Shown piece after piece: positions 15,185 to 22,936 of a stretch of DNA of 32,940 nt. The translations under genes were made by a program, and so were the position numbers. Under the pieces are notes generated by a model that worked only from the letters and a program-made list of their open reading frames with translations, was not told the origin of the DNA and ran no database searches. Source of the DNA: a bacterium. Its GTDB lineage: Bacteria; UBP18; UBA7526. Within the stretch, counting starts at the first letter, position 1; every line of letters begins with the position of its first letter. Location: positions 1 to 32,940 of the forward strand of contig JAUWYL010000014.1 of NCBI GenBank assembly GCA_030615855.1, given 5' to 3'.

Positions 15185-15376
15185 TCACTTCTTCTCTAGT
15201 AGTTTCAGGGTTCCTAAGGCGATGGCGAATAGTAGGCAGACGCTGGAAAACTGGAGGAAGGCATGGGCCTCAACCCGGAGACCACCGAAGAAGGGCTGAA
15301 TCATTATTCGTGAGATAATCCCCAGAAGAGCACTTACTGCCGCCACAACAATAGCAATGATGGAAAGCGTTCTCAT
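15185..15376 (-). CDS. Small two-helix membrane protein, 63 aa
   Basis: The ribosome binding site is a full match to the 16S tail (AAAGGAGGTGAT, then TAGAG before ATG), much stronger than for most neighbours, which supports a real and well-translated gene. Two hydrophobic helices (about residues 5-25, IIAIVVAAVSALLGIISRI, and 42-60, FLQFSSVCLLFAIALGTLKL) are joined by a short loop containing GLRVEAHAF. The tail is LEKK. I have a memory of similar tiny membrane proteins in other uncultured bacteria, but no function is known to me. Confidence 0.75.
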   Translation of the reverse strand: MRTLSIIAIVVAAVSALLGIISRIMIQPFFGGLRVEAHAFLQFSSVCLLFAIALGTLKLLEKK

Positions 15377-15618
15377 CTCTAATCACCTCCTTTTTAAAAC
15401 ACGGATTAGCACTGATTTTTATCACACTGATTAGATAACAAAATCAAATATTAAATATCAAAGATAAAAATGACATATTAAATATCAAAATTACAGATTA
15501 AAATTTTACATTTTGTCCGTCTCAGGCGGATCATTTTGATTTTTGCATTTTGATTTTTGATATTGTGACCTATTACTTGATACGGGCTTCCTGCCTGCCG
15601 GCAAGCAGGCGTTACTCG
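15377..15618. other. Repeat-rich spacer
   Basis: Contains CACGGATTAGCAC/CACTGATTAG words (15401-15436), a run of AAATATCAAA and TTTTGATTTT words that are complementary across 15440-15560, and a CTGCCTGCCGGCAAGCAGG palindrome near 15592-15610. No clear promoter for the downstream small membrane protein gene could be picked out. Confidence 0.5.
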
Positions 15619-17808
15619 TTACAGCCCTTCAACCAGACTTTCGATGTTAGCGATTAATGATTGGGCGGCCTTGATGAGTTGGGCAGCATCCTCTTCTGTA
15701 ATCTTCTTTCCCGATTGGGCTTTTACTTGATTGATGAAGGCATTTATCTTGTTTATGGCAGATGCTGCCATATTCTCAGCATGTTCAATGTCTCCATTCT
15801 CAATATCTGCTTGAGCAGTTAGTACCTTATCCAATACTGTCTCCAGTTTCGCCTCAAGACTTCCTTCAACCTGTTGAGGAATATCCATTTCCTCTATCGT
15901 AGTAATTAGCGCTTCCAATTCTTTATCGGGTGTCAATACTTCAACCTCTGTTCCTGGCCCACCATAAGCGCCCATATCATTCCTTGTTCCATCAGGATCA
16001 TTGTAAATTGGGTCTGGATCACCTGCATCGATACAGGGTGAACCTGCCTGTAGATGATAGTCGTGATTTTCTGGGTCTATAAATAACGGATTTTGTGAGA
16101 TCGCGCCTTCGCCAGGTGCAGGTGTATAGTAGAGTGAACCCATCCCAGTATAGTCTTTAGCATTCTTCCAGACATCATTATAAGCGATCGAAATTAAGTT
16201 AGTAACATTTGGATCAGTAATTTCTATTCCTATACCAACATAGCCATCAATGATAATATTATTTATGATTTTACCCGAAAGGGTAGACCTATTCTCAGCT
16301 AAAATATAAATACCTTCACCCTCAATATCCGCAATTGTATTATTGAAAATTCTTGCCTCTAATAAATCATCATTTTGTACAAACCCATAAAACCCAGCAA
16401 AGCAGTTATAAATTAGATTATTTTGAATTGTAATGGTATTTTCTCCAGCTGCCTCCTCAAGCAGTATAGCCCCATCATTTCCGCATCCCGTAAAAATATT
16501 GTTTTTGATAGTTACCGAGGAAACATGGCCAGTGATGATCCCGGTAGCACGAGAATCACCGTTGAAAGTAAATCCCGCGATTGTGAAATTTTCAATCCCG
16601 TAACGGTGTTTATAAACACCCAGCATATAAAAGCAGGTATCTCCAGCCAGTAATATGGTATTCTCAGCCCCTGAGCCCTTCAAAGTTATTCCGTTCTTTG
16701 TAATACGTATTCTTTCAGTAATATTATAGAGTCCTTCCGCTACTAAAACAGTATCGCCACTACCAGCAGCAGCTATTCCTTCCTGAATAGTATTATAGGG
16801 ATGTTCGAAACTTCCGTCTTCAATGCCAGAGGTATTATTGAGATCAACATAGATAGTAATGGGTGGTCGACAAGCTAATTGAGTTAATGCTTTATCATAG
16901 TAGGTTGAGCCATCAGAGGCAACATATAGACGAAGAACCTTATATTCTATTTCTGGTGTTTCTGGAAGATAAATAGTCAATTCTTGGCCACCGTCATAAG
17001 TGATGGTAACCGTATCTCCTGCCTCTATCGAAAGTGGCTCGTGAAATGGCTCAAATTCAAGAACAAGGCAAGAAACATAAGCAAAATTATCCTTAAAAAA
17101 TTCTTGGTTATTGTCTAAGGCAACATAACCAAATGCCTCATCAGGATAAGGTTCTCCATGAATCCTTATGTTCCAAATCGGATCCCAATTCGGATATCCG
17201 TAACTGCCAGCTGTTCTGAGAGTAGTTGTTACATCCTCTAGATCTTGGATGTTTAAAGGCTCTGCTACATCAGACATTTGTGGGGATGCTTGGGCCAACC
17301 GAGTCAATGCTCTATCATAGTAGGTTGAGCCATCTGTGGCTACATATACACGAAGCCAATTTTCCGTTGTTGTTGGAAGATAAATAGTCAATTCTTGGCC
17401 ACCGTCATAAGTGATGGTAACCGTATCTCCTGCCTCTATCGAAAGTGGCTCGCATATTCCCTCAAGGTCAAGAACAAGATGAGAAACATAAGAAAAATTA
17501 TCATAAAAAAATTCTTGGTTACCGTCTAGGTGAACATCACCAAATCTCTCATCAGGACAAGGTTTTCCATAAATCAACAGATACCAAGTCGGATCATTGT
17601 TCGGATATCCGTAGCTACTAGCTGTTCTAACAGTAGTTGTTACATCCTCTAGATCTTGGATGCTTAAAGGCTCTGCTGCATTAAGGGTTGCAGTAGTTAA
17701 ACCCACAAATAATCCCACCAACACCAAAACCAATAAACTCTTTTTCTTCACCCCGTTAGAGATAGGTCGCCTTGGGCGACCGTAATTTACATCATTTACT
17801 AGCTTCAT
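15619..17808 (-). CDS. Secreted right-handed beta-helix (NosD/pectate-lyase-like) protein
   Basis: 729 residues from the ATG at 17808, which has AAGGAGGG five bases upstream. A second in-frame ATG at 17889, also with a strong AAAAGGAGG, would add 27 residues. The signal peptide is KKKSLLVLVLVGLFVGLTTA. Two copies of an approximately 125-residue domain follow (both starting AEPL-IQDLEDVTTT; about 43-320); 79 bp at 16962-17040 and 17374-17452 are identical. Next is a parallel beta-helix (about 325-610) with repeated IxNNxI turns and the usual ending YHLQAGSPCIDAGDPDP. The C-terminal 100 residues are helical (FINQV, IKAAQSLI). It probably binds or cleaves a polysaccharide outside the cell, but no catalytic residues can be assigned. 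The coding start has been altered by an inserted element at 17751-17884. Confidence 0.85.
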   Translation of the reverse strand: MKLVNDVNYGRPRRPISNGVKKKSLLVLVLVGLFVGLTTATLNAAEPLSIQDLEDVTTTVRTASSYGYPNNDPTWYLLIYGKPCPDERFGDVHLDGNQEFFYDNFSYVSHLVLDLEGICEPLSIEAGDTVTITYDGGQELTIYLPTTTENWLRVYVATDGSTYYDRALTRLAQASPQMSDVAEPLNIQDLEDVTTTLRTAGSYGYPNWDPIWNIRIHGEPYPDEAFGYVALDNNQEFFKDNFAYVSCLVLEFEPFHEPLSIEAGDTVTITYDGGQELTIYLPETPEIEYKVLRLYVASDGSTYYDKALTQLACRPPITIYVDLNNTSGIEDGSFEHPYNTIQEGIAAAGSGDTVLVAEGLYNITERIRITKNGITLKGSGAENTILLAGDTCFYMLGVYKHRYGIENFTIAGFTFNGDSRATGIITGHVSSVTIKNNIFTGCGNDGAILLEEAAGENTITIQNNLIYNCFAGFYGFVQNDDLLEARIFNNTIADIEGEGIYILAENRSTLSGKIINNIIIDGYVGIGIEITDPNVTNLISIAYNDVWKNAKDYTGMGSLYYTPAPGEGAISQNPLFIDPENHDYHLQAGSPCIDAGDPDPIYNDPDGTRNDMGAYGGPGTEVEVLTPDKELEALITTIEEMDIPQQVEGSLEAKLETVLDKVLTAQADIENGDIEHAENMAASAINKINAFINQVKAQSGKKITEEDAAQLIKAAQSLIANIESLVEGL

Positions 17809-17888
17809 TTTTCCCTCCTTGTCCTTTTTCTTATTTTCAAAAATTCTTTCTACTATCAAATTTGCTCTATCATCTCTAACGGGGTTCA
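17747..17888. mobile_element. 134-bp MITE-like element inserted in the start codon region of the beta-helix gene
   Basis: Perfect 13-bp terminal inverted repeats CCCCGTTAGAGAT (17751-17763) and ATCTCTAACGGGG (17872-17884), flanked on both sides by TTCA (17747-17750 and 17885-17888), a 4-bp target duplication. It contains an inner hairpin GGTCGCC/GGCGACC but no transposase. Removing 138 bp restores a start ATG AAG AAA AAG with AAAAGGAGG upstream and a normal signal peptide. The insertion adds 46 codons in frame. Confidence 0.85.
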
Positions 17889-17911
17889 TTTCTTTGTTCC
17901 TCCTTTTAGAC

Positions 17912-18132
17912 ACGGATTTTCTTGCTTTGCTTATTGTGTGAGAAAAATACCACGGATTAGCACGGATCAATTAATTAGTCGATAAGTTGAATAGTTAATA
18001 AGTTGACAAGTTGATAAGTATCACAGATTTGCACAGATTTATTACGGATTAGCACGGATCACAGATAAAGGTCATCCGGCAATCCGGTAATCAGGAACTA
18101 GGATATCCGGATAACCTGATAGCCTGATAACC
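17912..18132. repeat. Intergenic repeat block (CACGGATTAGCACGG words and 8-bp tracts)
   Basis: CACGGATTAGCACGGATC-like words occur at 17950-17968 and 18021-18060. Between them, 17977-18016 is five 8-bp units (AGTCGATA, AGTTGAAT, AGTTAATA, AGTTGACA, AGTTGATA), and 18073-18132 is another 8-bp tract (CATCCGGC, AATCCGGT, AATCAGGA and so on). Confidence 0.65.
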
Positions 18133-18142
18133 TTATGTTATT

Positions 18143-18949
18143 TTACCATCTTCCTCCCAGGTCGCTGGCTACCTCTCTAACGATATCCTCCCCTATCCTG
18201 GGAACCTCCTTGCCGAAGCCGATGAAGAGGGCCATATCGCAGATATTATTTATCTCCCTGGGACAGCCCTTGGACTGCCTGTGGATTAGGTCCAATGCTT
18301 CAGCATCGAAGAGCTCCTCCTCCCTCCCCGCTATTCGCAGGCGATGGGCGATGTATTTCCCGGTTTCCTCCGCATTCAGGGTGGTAAGATGATACCTTAT
18401 GGGAAGGCGCTGCTTGAACTGGGGGATGCGGTTTATCTTCTCCCTCAATTCGGGTTGGCCTAAAAGGAGGAGGGTGAGAAGGAACCTCTTCTCCCACTGA
18501 AAGTTCAGAAGCATCCTCAGTTCCTCGAATATCCTCTGGTCGGCGATAAGCTGGGCCTCATCGATGATGATGACGGTATCCTTTCCAATATCCACATTCC
18601 TCTGCAGTATCTCGTTCAGGATGTGGAGGAGGTCTGACTTTCTGAAGGGAGGGGTCTCATTCTGTAATTGACGCACGATCTCCCTCAGGAACTCTATGGC
18701 TGTGATCTGGGTATTGGTGATGTAAATGAGCTTATACTTCACGGGATCGAGTTCATCCAAAAGGACCCGGGATATGACGGTTTTCCCGCTTCCGAACTCC
18801 CCGGTCATTACTGCTCCTCCCTTCCTCTCCTGAATGGCATAGATTAAGCGGGTTAAAGCCTCCTCATGCTTTGGGGAGCGATAGAGGAAGCGGGGATCGG
18901 GAGTATTCTCAAAGGGCTTCTCCTTCAATCCCCAGTAGGCCTCATACAT
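18143..18949 (-). CDS. ExeA/GspA-like AAA+ ATPase
   Basis: 268 residues. It opens with the hallmark MYEAYWGLKEKPFENTPDPR. Walker A is GEFGSGKT (about 51-58), Walker B is VIIIDEAQLI, and a sensor-like LLLGQPELREKI follows. These proteins are cytoplasmic ATPases linked to type II secretion, pilus-like or polysaccharide-export systems; here there is no C-terminal peptidoglycan-binding domain, so it is the short form. The ribosome binding site AAAGGAG lies six bases before ATG. It is downstream of the degT-family gene across an 85-bp gap with an 8-bp repeat tract. No secretion genes adjoin it, so its partner is unknown. Confidence 0.87.
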   Translation of the reverse strand: MYEAYWGLKEKPFENTPDPRFLYRSPKHEEALTRLIYAIQERKGGAVMTGEFGSGKTVISRVLLDELDPVKYKLIYITNTQITAIEFLREIVRQLQNETPPFRKSDLLHILNEILQRNVDIGKDTVIIIDEAQLIADQRIFEELRMLLNFQWEKRFLLTLLLLGQPELREKINRIPQFKQRLPIRYHLTTLNAEETGKYIAHRLRIAGREEELFDAEALDLIHRQSKGCPREINNICDMALFIGFGKEVPRIGEDIVREVASDLGGRW

Positions 18950-18962
18950 AATAGACTCCTTT

Positions 18963-19006
18963 AATCAGGGTATCGGGTAATCGGGGTATCGGGTAATCAG
19001 GATATC
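18963..19006. repeat. 8-bp-period repeat tract (AATCAGGG/TATCGGGT)
   Basis: Units AATCAGGG, TATCGGGT, AATCGGGG, TATCGGGT, AATCAGGA, TATC. The same words recur at 20895, 21334 and 25283. Confidence 0.75.
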
Positions 19007-19034
19007 ATAAAGATTGCGATTTAACAATAATTTT

Positions 19035-20189
19035 TTATTCAGAGACCTCTTTTAAGGTTTCAACGATGTATTCTATCTCTTCCCTCTTTAGTTCGGGATA
19101 GATGGGAAGAGAGATTACTTCTTTAGCGCATTCTTCTGCAACTGGGAAATCCCCTTTTTTATATCCTAAACGATGATATACTTTTTGGAGATGTAAAGGA
19201 AGAGGATAGTGAATGCCACAGAAAATACTTTTCCCCTGCAAGAATTTATAGATCTCGTTCCTTCTCTTTATTCTTATGACATAGAGGTGATAGACATGCC
19301 TGGCGTATTCTTCTTCATAAGGAGTGATGACATCGAAATCTTTTAACAACTCATTATAGATCAAGGCATTCTTTCTTCTCTTCTCGTTCCATTCATCGAG
19401 GTATTTGAGTTTTACTCTCAGGATAGCGGCCTGGAGGGCATCTAACCTATAATTATAACCAACCATGAGATGCTCATACTTTTCTCTCCTTCCATGATCC
19501 CGAAGCATTCTGATCTTATTAGTCATCTTCCCATCATTGGTGACCACCATTCCTCCATCCCCATAGGCTCCCAGATTCTTTCCGGGATAGAAGCTGAAGC
19601 ATCCAATATCTCCTATGGAGCCCACTCTCTTTCCTTTATACTTTGCTCCGTGTGCCTGACAGGCGTCCTCAATCACCTTGAGATTATACTTTTTGGCTAA
19701 TTTCAGAATAGGGTCCAAATCTGCTGGCTGGCCATAGAGATGGATGGGGATGATGGCTCTGATTAGTTGGTTGGTTTGTTTGTTGGTTGGTTGGTTAGTT
19801 TTGGAATTAACCTTACATCTCTTTTTAATGAATTCCCCGAGTTTTTGGACATCGATATTGTAGTCTCTGGGATTAATATCAATAAAGACTGGTTTCGCCC
19901 CAGAGTGGATAATGGTCTCGACCGTTGCCGTGAAGGTATAGGGGGTGGTGATGACCTCATCCCCTTCTCCAATCCCCAAAGATAATAGGGCGAGGTGGAG
20001 GGCAGAGGTCCCACTCGAGGTTCCTACTGCGTATTTCGTATTACAGAATTTAGCAAACTCTTCTTCAAATTTAGCGAGCTCTTCACCCAGAATAAAGGCC
20101 GTTGAATCCAAGACCCTATTTATTGCCCCCTGAATCTCATCCTTTATCTCCTCATACTGACTCTTCAGGTCTACTAAGGGAATCTTCAC
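19035..20189 (-). CDS. DegT/DnrJ/EryC1-family sugar aminotransferase
   Basis: 384 residues, PLP-dependent, cytoplasmic. Motifs: [17 protein letters not shown] at the start, [23 protein letters not shown], and the PLP-lysine site [15 protein letters not shown]. Such enzymes add an amino group to a keto-sugar nucleotide, usually for glycan or surface polysaccharide synthesis. The start is GTG, formed at the junction of an inserted element; the element's TIR (AAGGTGCGG) may act as ribosome binding site. Residues about 129-143 ([14 protein letters not shown]) are encoded by a TTGG/TTTG 4-bp repeat and interrupt a segment that is normally short in this family. The product sugar cannot be told. Confidence 0.88.
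   Translation of the reverse strand: MKIPLVDLKSQYEEIKDEIQGAINRVLDSTAFILGEELAKFEEEFAKFCNTKYAVGTSSGTSALHLALLSLGIGEGDEVITTPYTFTATVETIIHSGAKPVFIDINPRDYNIDVQKLGEFIKKRCKVNSKTNQPTNKQTNQLIRAIIPIHLYGQPADLDPILKLAKKYNLKVIEDACQAHGAKYKGKRVGSIGDIGCFSFYPGKNLGAYGDGGMVVTNDGKMTNKIRMLRDHGRREKYEHLMVGYNYRLDALQAAILRVKLKYLDEWNEKRRKNALIYNELLKDFDVITPYEEEYARHVYHLYVIRIKRRNEIYKFLQGKSIFCGIHYPLPLHLQKVYHRLGYKKGDFPVAEECAKEVISLPIYPELKREEIEYIVETLKEVSE
19762..19804. repeat. 4-bp tandem repeat in frame inside the degT-family gene
   Basis: Ten or so units of TTGG/TTTG/TTAG. They encode an Asn/Gln/Thr-rich insertion just before the conserved IIPIHLYGQ strand. Confidence 0.75.
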
Positions 20190-20300
20190 TCCGCACCTTC
20201 TCCGTATTCTATTATTTTTATTTAACTACTGTGTCAACCTCTATGTCCCCACACCCTCTTATCAAGAATATGATTGAATATAAAGAAGGTGCGGGGTTCA
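20185..20300. mobile_element. 108-bp MITE-like element between nadD and the degT-family gene
   Basis: Terminal inverted repeats CTCCGCACCTTCT (20189-20201) and AGAAGGTGCGGGG (20284-20296) are flanked on both sides by TTCA (20185-20188 and 20297-20300). No ORF. If the element and one TTCA are removed, the nadD stop TGA overlaps the degT start as ATGA, and degT begins ATG AAG ATT CCC. The insertion thus hit the same ATGAAG context as the element at 17751-17884. Confidence 0.82.
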
Positions 20301-20879
20301 TAGGTATAGCCGGTGCTGATAGATGTATCTCTCCACCTTCTCTGGGAGAAGATACTTTATGGTCTCGCCCCTTTTCAGGCGCTTCCTGATATCTGTGGAT
20401 GAGATGGCCAAGGCAGGAACCTCGATTAAGCGGGTATGCCTCTCATATCTCGGGGGTAGTTTTCTTAGTTTAAAGCCCGGTCGGGAAGCAGCGATAAACT
20501 CGCACAAAGTGGGTAATTCCTTGGCCTTCTTCCACTTGGGCATCTGAGCGATGGCATCCGCTCCCGTGATAAAGAAGAGTTTCGTCTCTTTCCCAAACTT
20601 TTTCTTAAATTCTTTCATGGTATCCCGGGTGTATGACTTTCCCCTTCTCTTAATCTCAATATTGGATACTGAAAAATAGCCATTATTCTCTATGGCTAAT
20701 TTTGCCATCTTGTAGCGATGAGAGGAAGAGATTAAGTCTCTTCTCCCTTTATAGGGAGTGCGATAGGAGGGAACGAAGATCACCTTGTCCAACTTGAACT
20801 TATCCCTCACTACTTCTGCGGTCACCAGGTGGCCGTAGTGGATGGGGTTAAAGGTCCCGCCCATGATCCCAATGCGCAT
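20298..20879 (-). CDS. nadD: Nicotinate-nucleotide adenylyltransferase
   Basis: 193 residues. It joins nicotinate mononucleotide and ATP to make deamido-NAD in the cytoplasm. Signature motifs: GGTFNPIHYGHL with the (H/T)xGH nucleotidyltransferase site, and the C-terminal ISSTDIRKRL. Length is normal for the family. AGGTG lies six bases before ATG. Its place after proB-proA matches the common obgE-proB-proA-nadD order; the usual rsfS partner is absent. Its TGA stop lies inside the target duplication of the element at 20189-20296. Confidence 0.95.
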   Translation of the reverse strand: MRIGIMGGTFNPIHYGHLVTAEVVRDKFKLDKVIFVPSYRTPYKGRRDLISSSHRYKMAKLAIENNGYFSVSNIEIKRRGKSYTRDTMKEFKKKFGKETKLFFITGADAIAQMPKWKKAKELPTLCEFIAASRPGFKLRKLPPRYERHTRLIEVPALAISSTDIRKRLKRGETIKYLLPEKVERYIYQHRLYL

Positions 20880-20894
20880 ATTTCACCTGCCAAG

Positions 20895-20934
20895 TTCAGG
20901 ATATCGGGTAATCAGGATATCGGGTAATCGGGTT
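20895..20934. repeat. 8-bp-period repeat tract upstream of nadD
   Basis: Five 8-bp units: TTCAGGAT, ATCGGGTA, ATCAGGAT, ATCGGGTA, ATCGGGTT. Confidence 0.75.
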
Positions 20935-20950
20935 AAAAACATGTAATGTA

Positions 20951-21322
20951 TTAATCGTCGCTATCCCGTTTTCTACGAATATATTTGATGTAGGCGTTAA
21001 TTCCTTTTATTAACTCCTCATATTCGTTGACTAAACGATCGCTACGTTCCTTATCAATATATTTCTTCCCTTCAAGTTTCCTTAAATGGTTTTGGGTCTC
21101 ACCTGCCTCTCTGCGTGCTGTATACATCCCTTTCATCTTATTATTGTAATAATAACTGGTGTAACCTTCGGCAATGTTATCAGGAACTGAAGAAGACGAC
21201 CTTTCTATTTGACTCCGATCCCTAAAGCGCTCATCTGAAGGTAATGATTTAGCAATGGTGTGAACCTCGAGCATCAATTTATGCGCCTGTTGCCAGATTC
21301 TTAGTTTTTCAAACCCCGCCAT
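20951..21322 (-). CDS. Four-helix-bundle protein (23S rRNA IVP / S23 family)
   Basis: 123 residues. Family marks: FEKLRIWQQAHKLMLEVH at the start, then IERSSSSVPDNIAEGY and ARREAGETQNHL. Members are small helical proteins first found in intervening sequences of 23S rRNA genes, and also linked to diversity-generating retroelements; the role of free-standing copies is not known. No rRNA is in the window. It sits between proA and nadD with 8-bp repeat tracts on both sides, so it looks like an insertion into a conserved operon. AGGT lies six bases before ATG. Confidence 0.88.
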   Translation of the reverse strand: MAGFEKLRIWQQAHKLMLEVHTIAKSLPSDERFRDRSQIERSSSSVPDNIAEGYTSYYYNNKMKGMYTARREAGETQNHLRKLEGKKYIDKERSDRLVNEYEELIKGINAYIKYIRRKRDSDD

Positions 21323-21333
21323 TTCTTACCTGT

Positions 21334-21376
21334 TCTCCTGATAACCTGATCCCCTGATCTCCCGATAACCCGATCC
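21334..21376. repeat. 8-bp-period repeat tract downstream of proA
   Basis: Five 8-bp units: TCTCCTGA, TAACCTGA, TCCCCTGA, TCTCCCGA, TAACCCGA. The tract fills the gap between proA and the four-helix-bundle gene. Confidence 0.75.
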
Positions 21377-22636
21377 TCATTCTCTAACCTGTCCCTTCCC
21401 GTAGACTAAGTACTTATAAGTGGTGAGTTCCTCTAGGCCCATGGGCCCTCGAGCATGGAGCTTCTGGGTAGAGATCCCAATCTCGGCTCCCAGACCAAAC
21501 TCCCCACCATCATTGAGCCTGGTTGAGGCATTGACGAAGACCGCACTGGCATCGACCTCTTTCAAGAACCTCTCTGCCGCTCTCTTATTTCTGGTAATTA
21601 TGGCCTCTGAGTGGCCTGAGCCATACCTTGAGATATGGTTTAAGGCCTCAGCGAGGCCTTTTACTACCTTGATGGACAGGACCAAGTTCAGGTACTCTGT
21701 CTGCCAATCGATTTCGTTTGCTCTTTTAATTTGAGAAATAATCCTTTTGGTCTTGGGACAACCCCTCACCTCCACTCCTGCTTCTTTTAGTCTTTCGATT
21801 ATTCGGGGTAGAAACTTCTTGGCGATATCTTTATGAACCAAGAGGGTCTCAAGAGCATTACATACCCCTGGCCTCTGAACCTTGGCATTATAGACTATTT
21901 CCTCCGCCATGTCCAGATTAGCATCCCGGTCCACATAGGTATGGCATAACCCCTTGGCATGGGCGATGACCGGGATAGTGGATTCCCTTCGCACCATCTG
22001 GATGAGACCCTCTCCTCCCCGGGGGATGACGAGATCGATGTAGTCATCCAGCCTCAGTAATTCCTTTACCGCCTTTCGAGAAGTGGTCCCGATTAGTTGA
22101 ATGGCGTTTTCAGGAAGGCCTTTAGTTCCGTTCAAAATTTTGGTGATAATAAGGTTAGAGTTCTGGGCCTCGCTTCCTCCCTTTAGAATGATGGCGTTCC
22201 CGCTCTTGAAGGCCAGGCCACTGGCTTCTACCGTGACATTTGGCCGGGCCTCATAGATCATGGCGATTACCCCGATGGGAACCCTCACCTTCTTTATTAC
22301 TAGGCCATTGGGTCTTCTGGTGGTTCTCATTATCCTTCCCACGGGATCGGGAAGGGAGGCGACCTCTCTCAGGGATTTTGCCATATTCCTGATGCGTAAG
22401 AGAGTCAGAGTGAGGCGATCTATCAGGGCCTTGCTTAGACCTTTCTTCTTAGCCAGTTTAATATCCCTTTCGTTTGCTCTTAAAATTTCTTTCTTCCTCT
22501 TAAGGATTCCCCTTGCCATATTCTTTAGGATGCTATTCTTGACAGGGGTGGAAAGTCTGGCCAATTCTTCCGAGGCCCTCTTGGCCCTCTTGGCCATTCT
22601 TATCATCTCATTCTTAATATCCACCTTAACACCCAT
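21377..22636 (-). CDS. proA: Gamma-glutamyl phosphate reductase
   Basis: 419 residues. It reduces glutamyl phosphate with NADPH to the semialdehyde in proline synthesis. Family motifs: IGVIAMIYEARPNVTVEASGL, the catalytic Cys region VQRPGVCNALETLL, and ISRYGSGHSEAIIT plus NASTRLNDGGEFGLGAEIGIST near the end. The repeat element upstream reaches the ATG at 22636, leaving no good ribosome binding site; an internal ATG at 22606 is a possible alternative. It follows proB across a 300-bp repeat element. Confidence 0.95.
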   Translation of the reverse strand: MGVKVDIKNEMIRMAKRAKRASEELARLSTPVKNSILKNMARGILKRKKEILRANERDIKLAKKKGLSKALIDRLTLTLLRIRNMAKSLREVASLPDPVGRIMRTTRRPNGLVIKKVRVPIGVIAMIYEARPNVTVEASGLAFKSGNAIILKGGSEAQNSNLIITKILNGTKGLPENAIQLIGTTSRKAVKELLRLDDYIDLVIPRGGEGLIQMVRRESTIPVIAHAKGLCHTYVDRDANLDMAEEIVYNAKVQRPGVCNALETLLVHKDIAKKFLPRIIERLKEAGVEVRGCPKTKRIISQIKRANEIDWQTEYLNLVLSIKVVKGLAEALNHISRYGSGHSEAIITRNKRAAERFLKEVDASAVFVNASTRLNDGGEFGLGAEIGISTQKLHARGPMGLEELTTYKYLVYGKGQVRE

Positions 22637-22639
22637 ATA

Positions 22640-22916
22640 AGAAGTAACCAGTAACCAGTTTACAGCAAAAAGTAGAAGGATACCAGAAGATCAGAATATC
22701 AGTAGGAAGGATACCAGTACATCAGGATATCAGGAAAAATCTATTAAAGCCTGATATTCTGGTACCCTGATACTCTACCTACTGATTTGCTGATACCCTG
22801 ATATGCGTTTCATCTTGTTTGTAATTTGTTATTTGGAATTTAAACATTCTGGTTACTGTTCGTCCGCCCCAGAGGGGCGAGACCTCGCCTTCGGCGGGCT
22901 GGTTACTGTAAACTCT
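22640..22916. repeat. Composite intergenic element, copy 1 (proB-proA gap)
   Basis: Left end AGTAACCAGTTTACAG (22643-22665), core of 8-bp words at 22675-22806, right part 22822-22916 with TTATTTGGAATTT, a CGCCCCAGAGGGGCG hairpin, CTCGCCTTCGGCGGG and GGTTACTGTAAAC. The two ends are inverted repeats (GTTTACAGTAACC-like). The core is the reverse complement of that in copy 2 (25653-26052), while both flanks run the same way. Confidence 0.8.
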
Positions 22917-22936
22917 CTGCCTTGCCCTCTAACTTG

